A stretch of 24,653 nucleotides of DNA, from IMG/VR virus record IMGVR_UViG_3300032092_000239, positions 1 through 24,653 of that record. One strand, written 5' to 3'. Shown one piece after another: positions 8,722-18,000 of the stretch (position 1 is the first letter of the stretch; every line of letters begins with the position of its first letter). A program made the translations under genes and the position numbers. This DNA comes from a virus. A model generated the notes under the pieces. It worked only from the letters and a program-made list of their open reading frames with translations, was not told the origin of the DNA and searched no databases.

Positions 8722-9468
8722 ATGGCTAACTATACTCTCACATACTCCCCAGCGCTTGAAGGGTGGACATCGTTCCACTCATATTTTCCAGAGTGGATGG
8801 AAAACATGAACAGCTTCATGTATACATTCAAAAACGGGGAGATGTGGAAACACAATACCAATGCAACTCGCAATAGGTGGTACAATGTAAATTACCCATC
8901 GACTATTACCGTTATATTGAACGATGCTCCGGCCGAGACCAAGATGTTCAAGACCCTGTCTTACGACTCTGACCACAGGTGGTCTGCCTCTGTAATAACT
9001 GACCTAAGCGCAGGGTCGATGGCAAGCAGCTACTTCGAGGAGAAGGAGGGTGGTTACTTTACGTACATTAGAAGAAACACCGGAACGGTAGACTTAAAGG
9101 CCATGTCATCACAAGGTGTTGGTAATGCTAGTGCTGTAACGCTTATTGCTTCAGTTACCTATAGAATTGACTTTACGTTCGATATTGGGTCAATCATGAG
9201 CATTGGTGACTTGGTTTATGTGGTTCCAGTTAGCACGCCTCTTATATCTGGCCAGATAACCGCTTTGACATCTAACTCTATTACAATCGTAATGGTAGTT
9301 GGTGGTACAATCCCAGCTATAGGGAACTTTATCATGGTTGTTAAAGATGCCGTTGCCGAGTCTTACGGAGCCAGAGGTTACTACATGGAAACAACTCTCA
9401 CAAACACTGACACAGAGGCTGTTGAATTATTTGCAATTTCTTCACAGATATTTAAAAGTTACCCATAA
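8722..9468 (+). CDS. Tail protein resembling the C-terminal domain of crAss-like muzzle proteins (248 aa)
   Basis: A 248-residue beta-rich protein without membrane segments. The opening 'EGWTSFHSYFPEWMENMN' followed by 'FTFKNG..WKHN' (about residues 12-45) resembles the segment that closes the nozzle domain in crAss-like and Cellulophaga-type podovirus muzzle proteins ('GWtSf.sy.P', 'f.F.nG.ly.H'). The C-terminus 'ETTLTNTDTEAVELFAISSQ' is likewise typical. The middle inserts a SH3- or OB-like, Val/Ile/Gly-rich stretch (about 130-205). It stands alone here, directly after the nozzle-BACON fusion, as if the muzzle domain had been split into two genes. It most likely assembles on the nozzle. This is a memory-based family match. 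Confidence 0.65.
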   Translation: MANYTLTYSPALEGWTSFHSYFPEWMENMNSFMYTFKNGEMWKHNTNATRNRWYNVNYPSTITVILNDAPAETKMFKTLSYDSDHRWSASVITDLSAGSMASSYFEEKEGGYFTYIRRNTGTVDLKAMSSQGVGNASAVTLIASVTYRIDFTFDIGSIMSIGDLVYVVPVSTPLISGQITALTSNSITIVMVVGGTIPAIGNFIMVVKDAVAESYGARGYYMETTLTNTDTEAVELFAISSQIFKSYP

Positions 9469-9474
9469 CTTCGC

Positions 9475-9482
9475 TATCTTTG
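9475..9482 (+). promoter_or_regulatory. TAnnTTTG promoter element before the GNAT-like gene
   Basis: TATCTTTG at 9475-9482 falls in the 21-base gap after the 248-aa gene, seven bases before the ATG at 9490. No -33 TTG is present at 17-23 bases. It could start a separate message for the GNAT-like and internal virion genes, which follow without further gaps larger than six bases. Confidence 0.42.
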
Positions 9483-9489
9483 CGTAGCA

Positions 9490-9897
9490 ATGGGTTTTCA
9501 GGCAAGGTTTCTTACAGAGAACGATTACGACAACATCTTATGTGGATGGTGGTCTGATTGGAGATGGACGCCTCCTTCCAAAGACTTTTTGCCAGACAAT
9601 GGCAATGGTGGAGTTATCGTATCAAAAGACGGTACCGACATCTGCGCTGGATATCTTTACTTTACCAACTCTAAAGCAGTATGGGTAGAGTTTGTGGTGT
9701 CCAATATTAACTACAAGGACAAGGATAGAAAGCAAGCTATTATGTTCTTAGTTGACACATTGACTGAATATGCGAAACTAAACGGAGCGAAGTACGCTTA
9801 TGTTTCTTTGAAGAGCCAGCCGCTGATCAATAAGTTTATTGAGTGTGGCTTTCAACAGGGCAGCGTTGGTTGTACGGAACTCATAAAAACATTATAA
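9490..9897 (+). CDS. GNAT-fold acetyltransferase-like protein in the virion operon (135 aa)
   Basis: At 135 residues it has GNAT size and order: an N-terminal 'RFLTENDYDNI' strand-helix, a 'DGTDICAGYLYFTN' beta pair (about 51-64), then 'AVWVEFVVSNINYKDKDRKQAIMFLVDTL'-type strand 4 to helix 3 (split here from 66 to 95). It ends with 'KYAYVSLKSQPLINKFIECGFQQG' (about 100-124), where the 'lin kFiecGF' segment is the usual GNAT C-terminal signature. The acetyl-CoA loop is not the canonical Q/RxxGxG/A; 'DKDRKQA' stands in that place, so binding is uncertain. One base separates it from the next gene. Its place directly before three internal-virion-type genes matches T7 gene 13, and it may be a structural or assembly protein rather than an enzyme. 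Confidence 0.65.
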   Translation: MGFQARFLTENDYDNILCGWWSDWRWTPPSKDFLPDNGNGGVIVSKDGTDICAGYLYFTNSKAVWVEFVVSNINYKDKDRKQAIMFLVDTLTEYAKLNGAKYAYVSLKSQPLINKFIECGFQQGSVGCTELIKTL

Positions 9898-9898
9898 A

Positions 9899-10636
9899 AT
9901 GCCGGCAGTAACATCAATCATAGCAGCAGCAGGAGCCGCAGCAAGCGCTGGACAGGCAATTTCTGCCAACCAAAGAAGAAAGAAAGACGAGGCAGCAGCT
10001 AAAACAGCGGCAGCTAATCTTCGTGGTTTAACAGAGACCGACTACTCGGCTGGACTACAAGTCCCAACAATGGGGTACAACTTGGCACAGCAGGGTATTC
10101 AGCAACAAGCAGCTTCTGGACTACAGGCCTTGCAAGAGACTGGTGCCGCTGGCGTTCTCGGTGGTGTACCATCACTAGTACAGGCTGGAAATCAGGCCAA
10201 CCAAGAGCTATCCGCAGACCTTCAGCAAGCCGAATACAACAGAGACTTGTACCGTTCACAGAACAGACAGGGCATTGAAGGTCGAAGAGTGGAAAGGGAT
10301 TTTGACATAGGCGCAAGCGAATTACAGGGAGCTCAGAGCTCTGCTTTACAAAATAGAGAGATGGTAAACCAGGGTGTTTCTGGTGCATTCGCTGGGCTAA
10401 CTTCAATGGGAGAGTCTATTGCTACAAACCAAGCGTTATACAAAACAGTCCCCAAGACAGGCGTTACAATAAACGATGCATTAGCCCCGTTCCAACAACC
10501 ATTGAATGCGGAGATGTTGGGTGGTCAAAAGGTTAAAGGTGCGCCACGAGGAACGATGCAGTACGGTAATTCTTCATACGCTCCTGGCTATAGCCCATTT
10601 GGACAAGTTTCAAGTTTAACAATCCCACGTAAATAA
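9899..10636 (+). CDS. Small internal virion/ejection-type protein (245 aa, T7 gp14-like position)
   Basis: The N-terminus is a strongly hydrophobic Ala-rich helix ('SIIAAAGAAASAGQAISA', residues 5-22), followed by a basic patch (NQRRKKDEAAAK). A long Gln/Ala/Gly-rich helical body comes next ('QQGIQQQAASGLQALQ', 'NQANQELSADLQQAEYN'), then 'GAFAGLTSMGESIATN', and a Gly/Pro/Ser-rich tail. A membrane-seeking Ala/Gly N-terminus plus Gln-rich helices is typical of podoviral internal virion proteins such as T7 gp14 that enter the envelope on DNA ejection. Its neighbours agree: one-base gaps on both sides, with a GNAT-like gene before and the 456- and 3116-aa proteins after. Sequence similarity to T7 gp14 itself is not visible; the call is by composition and order. 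Confidence 0.65.
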   Translation: MPAVTSIIAAAGAAASAGQAISANQRRKKDEAAAKTAAANLRGLTETDYSAGLQVPTMGYNLAQQGIQQQAASGLQALQETGAAGVLGGVPSLVQAGNQANQELSADLQQAEYNRDLYRSQNRQGIEGRRVERDFDIGASELQGAQSSALQNREMVNQGVSGAFAGLTSMGESIATNQALYKTVPKTGVTINDALAPFQQPLNAEMLGGQKVKGAPRGTMQYGNSSYAPGYSPFGQVSSLTIPRK

Positions 10637-10637
10637 G

Positions 10638-12008
10638 ATGCCAGAATATATAGGTTATCAAGGAAGGGCCAAGGGGGTCGATTGGGCTGGAATAGCCGAC
10701 AAGGCTATTACTGGATACAATACGATACAAAAAGATCGTGACGAGCAGCGTGCTTCGCTCGAGAAGTCTGCTGACGATTTAGTTGCTGCCTCAAAACTGT
10801 ACAAGCCTGGTCAGTCAAATGTATTTAACGAAAAGATTTTAGAGGGTGCTGACAGGGCTAGAACATATACACTAGATCTTAAGAAGGAATTGATGGCAGG
10901 AAGGATTACCCCTACCGAGTACAAGGCTCGTGTTGGAAAGATGTCTGGTGACTGGAAGGTAGTAGGTGACTTTGCTAAGTCTTACAACGATATTTTAGCC
11001 AAGAACACAGAGTACTTGAACGATCCAAAGGCGTCAGCTCTTGGGGCATACTTGTTGGAAAAGCAGGCAAGTGTTTCAGACTTGTCTGGCAAGAACTTCG
11101 TAATAGATCAGGGTGGAAGTATAGTTTTGTCTGACCCAAATTCTGGGATGGTAATTGACTTTATGTCTATGCTTAACCCAGAGAACCAAACACCACCAAA
11201 GCTTGACGTTATTACCGAGGTTGAGAGATTCACCAAGGGACTTGGGGAGACCTCTAAGTATGTAGGTGGATTGTGGACAACATCTCCAATCCTAAAGACC
11301 GACAATGAGTATCAAAAAGCAAAGGCCAACTTCACAAAGTCTTTACTTCAGAATCCAAGAGGTGCTGCAAGCATCTTGTCTGACTATGTTGGTGGATACG
11401 ATTTCTACGAGACCGAGCAGCAGAAGAAAGATATCGAAGCTGCAGGAGGAAAGGCCATTCAATTGGTTCAGGGACCTAATGGTATTGTAACGCCAAAGCT
11501 AACAGCAGACCAAGAGAAGGAGGCAAGAGCCGTCTTGGATAGATTGGTTGACTCACGTGTTGACGTCAAAAAAGACAAACCAGAGACTATTAGACCAGCT
11601 ACGCCAGAAAAGCCAGACGAGGGCGTCTTGAAAGTAAATAATAGAAGACAGTCAATTGAAGACATACTTGCAGACCCAGTTGGTCAATCAGCTCAGTTAT
11701 TAGATCAAGAATATAAGCCAGGACTGACAGTTGTTGATGTACAAAAGGTTGTCCCAGAAGGCATGACAAAGGACAAAAAGCCATTGCCTCCAGGGATAAA
11801 AATAACTAGGAGGAAAACATCTATCGATAAAAATGGAAAAGTTACAGAAACCATTTCGTCTGAAGATTATTATAACGACGCAGCAAAGCGTGCTATTAAT
11901 GACGTGTTGAATGTTGAAGAAAATATACCATATTTGAAGGTATATCCAACAAGAGAGCGAGTTGAAAAAGCAAAAAATACAACAATATCAGGAGGAACAG
12001 TTAGATAA
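10638..12008 (+). CDS. Medium internal virion protein (456 aa, T7 gp15-like position)
   Basis: A 456-residue charged, mostly helical protein lacking Cys and membrane segments. The N-terminal part ('GVDWAGIADKAITGYN', then 'DRDEQRASLEKSADDLVAA', about residues 13-52) is coiled-coil-like. A helical 'KKELMAGRITPTEYKARVGKMSGDW' region is present at about 83-107. The C-terminal third is Lys/Pro-rich and probably flexible ('KKDKPETIRPATPEKPDEG', 'KDKKPLPPGIKITRRK'). It lies between the small and the giant virion proteins, with a one-base gap upstream and six bases downstream. Production as the middle subunit of an internal core or ejection complex is inferred from order. I do not recognise a named family. 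Confidence 0.65.
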   Translation: MPEYIGYQGRAKGVDWAGIADKAITGYNTIQKDRDEQRASLEKSADDLVAASKLYKPGQSNVFNEKILEGADRARTYTLDLKKELMAGRITPTEYKARVGKMSGDWKVVGDFAKSYNDILAKNTEYLNDPKASALGAYLLEKQASVSDLSGKNFVIDQGGSIVLSDPNSGMVIDFMSMLNPENQTPPKLDVITEVERFTKGLGETSKYVGGLWTTSPILKTDNEYQKAKANFTKSLLQNPRGAASILSDYVGGYDFYETEQQKKDIEAAGGKAIQLVQGPNGIVTPKLTADQEKEARAVLDRLVDSRVDVKKDKPETIRPATPEKPDEGVLKVNNRRQSIEDILADPVGQSAQLLDQEYKPGLTVVDVQKVVPEGMTKDKKPLPPGIKITRRKTSIDKNGKVTETISSEDYYNDAAKRAINDVLNVEENIPYLKVYPTRERVEKAKNTTISGGTVR

Positions 12009-12014
12009 TAAAAT

Positions 12015-15000
12015 ATGACCGATTTAAAGCAATCATTAAGAGATTTTGTTGCAACAGCAAATAGTGGAAAGTACGCTGATGAGAATGTATTAATATCTAA
12101 ATTCCCAGAATTAAAGGGGTACGACATTGGAGTGTTAAAGGATTTTGTTGCTACCTCTAATAGTGGGAAGTATCAAACAGAGGACGAGTTGTTTTCCAAG
12201 TTCCCCGAGTTTGCAGTAAAAAAAAAAGAATTGGTTTCTCCTTCTCAACAAAAAGCTCAACCTACTTCGTTGGTTACTGGTGGGGCGATGGAAGGTGGGC
12301 CTTCGGTGCCTTCTGTAAATCCTCCAAGCAATAAGCTTCAAGAGGAATTATTCCAAAAGTCAAGGCTAGCCGCTAGTGCATTTGTCAATCCCATGAAGCC
12401 TGGGTATACCCCTGTCCCAGAGGCCGAGGCGAAGAAAGCTTTTTATGGTAAGGCTAATGTAGAAGCGGGAACTCTTAGGGGTATTCCTGGCGAAAGAAAG
12501 AGCACTATAAATAATCTTAATGATAAGTATAAAGACCTTGGAGTTCAATTTGAAGAAATACCTGGTAAGCTACAAAAAAGTTTTGGATTAGGAGACATTG
12601 TCGTAACGGCAGACGATGGTTCTACGCACATTGTTCAGTCTACAGGTGCTGATGAAAAATTAAAAGAAGAAGAGGCAAAGTTGCAGACGTTCTTGATGAG
12701 CAAGTCTGCTGGTGCAGAAAAGAAAGAGGTAACACCTATTGAGCTGTTAAGAATGTCTCAAGACGGAATCTCTGATATTGAGAAGAATAAATTCAAGAGG
12801 GTTTATACGCCAGAGATGATTAACGAAACTGTAAAGTTTGTTAATGATGAGGTTACTAAATCAAACAAGAAACTACAGGACATAAATAACCAGATCCAAC
12901 AAGTAAATAATGAGGCCGCAAGGTTAAATGGCATTATGGGGTCAGCCACTACAGAGGATCAAGCTAAGATAAAAGACCTAACAGATAGATATGATTTATT
13001 GATATCTGAATTTGATAGAGAAAAAAATAATGCGCAAGTAATATCTAGGCTAGGCAGCGAAGGCATTAATATGGCTGCAGGAGAACACGTAAAGTTATTA
13101 GAGCAACAAGGTAGTTTTGGGAAGTCTATATACAACCATACGATAAACGCGATTGGAGACGCCGTGAATGGAGTTTTCCAATTGGCTTCGCTTGGCGTGA
13201 TGGACAAGGGTGCTGCGTATGCACAAGACTTGACAAACCAATTTAAGGAGGAGTTTAAATACGCTGGGACAGAGGTGTATGAAGAAAATAGCAACATGGC
13301 TATGAAGGTTCTATTCTCTATGCCTGAGTGGCTTCCTATGGCCGCTATGGCGCCAGAGGTTGCTATGGCATATATGTTTAGCCAGGGAGTTGGGCGGAGA
13401 ATGGAGGAGGTTAACTCTAACGAAGAGACCAAGAGCTTATCTCAAGCAGAAAAGTTGGCTATGGTAGCACCTATGGCATACATAGAGGCCCAGTTAGAGA
13501 AACTTGGATTTGGGGCGTGGTTTAATAAAAACAAGGGTCTTGCATCCTCTATAGTTTTAAAAGCGGTATCAAATGTATCTCCCAAAGCGGGGGCTGCTGG
13601 TATTACTAAATTGATAAATACAGAAATAAACAATCTTGCAGTAAAGGGCCTTTTGAACGTAAGTGGGGCAATGTTGGCAGAGGCAGAGACAGAAAGCCTA
13701 CAATACGTCACAGAAAATGCAATGAGAGAGCTATATAACGTAGCAGAGGGCAGGCAAATATTTAAACAACCACAATTTGGGTCAGAGGCATGGGCAAAAG
13801 AACTTTCAGATAATGCAATTATGGGTGCTATGGGTGCCTCATTTGTGTCTGGTCCTATTAATATTGCACAACAAACTGCAAACTATGTAGTAGGCAAGTC
13901 AAATACAAACCAAACATTTGGCATTGTAAAGGACTTGTTGAATGATAACGTTGCAGAGAGCTCAATGATCACCCAATTAAACGCTGCTGTAAATGACGGT
14001 AAACTTTCAAAAGAAAAAGCACAAAATACTTTATACAACTTCAGAGAGGCCAAGGCGATCGCTAGGGACTTACCAGAGGGATTGAGCGAGGACAATCAAA
14101 GAGCCGCTTTTGACTTACTTGCAGAGAAGAGAAAATTGACAAAACAGATTGAGGGAAAAGATCCTTCATTGGTAAACAAACAAAAGAAGCGTATAACAGA
14201 AATTGAAAACCAACTAATAGACATATCAAATGCCGTTCAAGAGCAAACAACAAGTGAAGTACCTGTACAGCCAGAAGCCAGAGTTGGCGAAGAAGTGGTC
14301 GAAGGAAAACCCCAACCAGAACCTGAAGTCGTTACCGAAGAAGGTGCAGCCAAAAAAGAAGAAGTAAAGTCTGACATAGAGAAAAGGAGGCAAGAAGAGT
14401 TAGACAGTGTTGATGTATCTAAAGGAGGCAAGATTCCTCTTGAAGGATATGAAGAGTTCTACAACAAAGTCAACGAAAAATACGATGCAGAACTAGCTTC
14501 GTTAGAGCAACAAAAGACAAGCCCTAAAGATGACGAAGTAGCACAGCAATACATTGCCGATCTACAAGAGACCAAGCAATCTGATCCAGAACAGTACTGG
14601 TCTGTTGACTCTGTAACAGAAGAAGCGGCTAAAGAAGGTACCGTAATCACAGATGAAGATGGTGGCGTTGTGGTTTCTAAGGATGGTGACATTAAAGGTC
14701 TATTTAAGAAGGCTGCATCAAAGGCTAAGGGAGTTGCTCAGAAGTTGCTTCAGAAAGCCGTTGAGGCTGGTGGTATTAAGTTAGACAATTTCGATAACTA
14801 TCTTACTCCAGTTTACGAGAAGGCTGGTTTTAGGGTTGTATCTAGACTCCCATTCAACGAGGAGTACGCTCCGGAGGGATGGAACAAAGAAAAGCACGGA
14901 ACACCGGATGTCGTAGCAATGGTATACGATCCACAGAACAAGCTTGATATTCAAGAACAGAAGTTCGAAGACTACGATGAGGCTATGGCATATCGCGATC

Positions 15001-18000
15001 AACTCGTGGAGCAATCAAAGTCTGAGTATCCAATGCAAAGTAACTTCGATCAGGCTGTTAACAAGTCTGCTCAGGCACTTAACGTAGTGGCGCCGGATTT
15101 GAAGGTAATCGTTGGAGACAATATTGACGATGTACAGAACCGTATCGTAGAGGCTATCGCACCATTGATTGGAGAGAGACAGGCCGTACAGACAGCTGAA
15201 GAATTTGCTACTGGAACCAAGGGACAAACGATCTTTGTTGACGGCAAGCCTTTCGCTGTAGTATTCGATAAGACTACCGCAGATAGCCGTACCGCAGGAC
15301 ACGAGGCATGGGAAGTTATGCTGAACGATGCGTTCGGTAACGACCAAGCTAAGTTTAAGGAGTTTACAGCGGGCATTGACTCTCAACTAAGGGCTCAAGG
15401 TTTTGCTGATATCGCTGATGCTTTGGACGCATTCGCCAGCCAGAAGGGCTACGAAGCCGTAAAATACTCGGAGTACATGGCTGAGCTTGGTGGTATGTTG
15501 GTAGAGGCTGGTTTCGGAAAGGGCCCACTAACGGCTCAACAAAAGACATTACTACAGAAGATCGGTGACATCATCAATAAGTTTGCTGAGCTATTCACCG
15601 GCAAAAAGCAGTTCTTGGATCAGGCGACCCCAGAGGATATCCTTGGTTTCATGGTTACCATCTCTGAGAAGGTTGCTAAGGGTGAGGACGTGTCAAGATT
15701 CTTTAGAAAAGGAGAGAAGGCAAAGGCCACCGAAGGTGTGACATCTAAGAGTCAAATGCAGGCGATAGAAATTCTTGATGGTCCAAAGTTTGACAATAAG
15801 TTAAAAGAAGATGTGGCGTCTTATTTGAATGGTTTAAGAGATTCGGAGATCCCGCCAAATTCAAGTAGAGAGCTGTTGATGGAGCGTTTTATTAATAACG
15901 TTTACGAAGAAGTTGGATACTACCTTTATAGTAAGCCAGACGCAAGAAGTGCAGGGCTTACTTGGTACATAGAGGACATGGTTGAGTTTGAAAATAAGAT
16001 AAAAGTTGTTTTACCAGAGCTTTCAAATGAAAACCAATACAAGCTATTCCTTACAGTGTTGGCATTTACATCTTCTGGAACCAACCCTAACCAAAACTTG
16101 CTATACGCATACAATCTTTGGAACAACTCCAAGGATCCTAAAAACTTTGAATTCTCAAAGACGTGGGGCGAAAGCAAACTTTCTTTTATTGACAAAAAGG
16201 GCAAGTCTATAGCTAGTGGTATTATTGTAAAAGAAACAGCAAAAGAGTACACAGTTGAACTAATAGACTCATTGGGTCGCCCAGTAGTAGACAAGAAGGG
16301 AAACAAGAAGTACGAAAAAATATCAAAAAACTCAATGAAAGAAGGGTATCCAAAGTCAACTGGATATACCAACAGAGGCGAGATAATTATAGGACAGCTT
16401 GAGAAATTAGAAAAAATCTACAAAGATTTAGGATCTATAGATAAGGTTGTTAAATGGCTAGAAAGCCCACATCCAATATCCGAGTTAAGGAAGTACAACC
16501 AATCCGTCCCAGACGTTAATGGAAAGGGCCCCGGAGAAACAAATAAGGAATATGACCCCAAGAAGAATGCAGAGGGCGAAAGAAATGGTGCGTTTATATT
16601 CGGTGAAAAAATAGGATCTTTTTACCAAAACATGATTGGAATCGGAGAAACAATCACAATGGACTTGTGGTGGTCTCGTACGTGGAACCGATACATGGGC
16701 ACCATGATTAATACAGTCTCTGGAAAAAAGGAAATACAAGAGGTACCAAGAAGCGATCGCGAAAGAAATATTATGCGAGAAGCTGTGAAATTAGTTGCTG
16801 AAGACTTAAATTTGCAAGTAAGCGAACTACAAGCTGCCATATGGTATTTTGAACAGGAGCTTTGGACTAAATCTGGAAACAAGTCTCCTAGCTATAGCTA
16901 TGTTACAGCAATAGACGACTTAACTAAAAAACTAAAAGTAGATGAAGAAACAAGAACAAAATTACGAGCAGCTGAAGCAGATCTCACAGAAGCTGAAAAA
17001 AGAAGGCAGAATGCCGCAGAAAGAGCAGCTGCTGTTGTCGCTAGCAAAGGCGGCGAAATCCCTGGCTCTAAAGTAACGTCACGCTCACAGAAGTCTGTTC
17101 CAACGGTGGTAGACGAGGTGTTGACCGATGACGGAAAGGGTAACTACTTGTTTGTTCACTACTCAAGGGCCAAGCGTGACACCATTAAGCCAATGTCTGG
17201 CTCTAAAGAAAACTTCACAAGCCGCGAAGAGGTAGCAGCCATATCGTCTGTTGGTGGTGTTGCAATGTACTACACAAAGGCCGGCCAGAAAGAACAGGGC
17301 GTTGGCAACGTTCCACACACCGTGTTGGTTCCTAAAGACAAGGTTTACTTCTACGGAACTACCGAAAGGGGTAAGGTGTCTAACGATCCAGAGAACTTCT
17401 ATCCAGAAGCTCGACGCCGGTTCCAAGAGTACAAGAACATGAACAACCCAACAAGGCCAACCGAGTATGCGTTTGACTCAAACAATGCGGCTGCATGGAT
17501 AACTAAAGTCGCCGCAGAGAACGGATACGACATGGTTGTTACCAACTGGGGAGGACCAAAGAGCTACAGAGCTCAGACGGTAAAAGAGTTGACCCCAGAA
17601 GCCGAGTACACCGGATTCAAAGAAATCCCAGACGCTGTGTTTGAAGTTGGAGACGAGATATTTGTAAATGGTTCATACGGAAACGTAACGTCGGTAAGTG
17701 GAAGCGTTGTAAAGTACGAGGGAACTAATCGTTACGGTAATGCAGAAAGCGGCGGATTTGACTTGAACAGGCCAAATAATGCCATCATGATTGAGAAGGC
17801 TAAGCCATCTGTTACAACTCGCTCTCAAAAGGTTGAGGTAAAGACCATTCCTGGATACGACAGAATGCTTGATCAGGTTGAGGGTATCATGGACAAGACC
17901 ATGAATAGCCGCAATGGTTCATACAATAAAGCCACCGCTAATTCGATTGACTATATTCAGAAGTCATTAGTATACATAAATGCAGATGATTCTCAGCGTG

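Noticed and set aside
11991-11996. GGAGGA before the giant gene, as a Shine-Dalgarno site
   Set aside because: It is 18 bases from the ATG, too far, lies inside the previous gene and encodes Gly-Gly there. Other starts in the window show no such site.
12959-13432. 157-aa open frame on the - strand
   Set aside because: Shadow of the giant gene with no start signal; the + strand frame continues through with a consistent protein.
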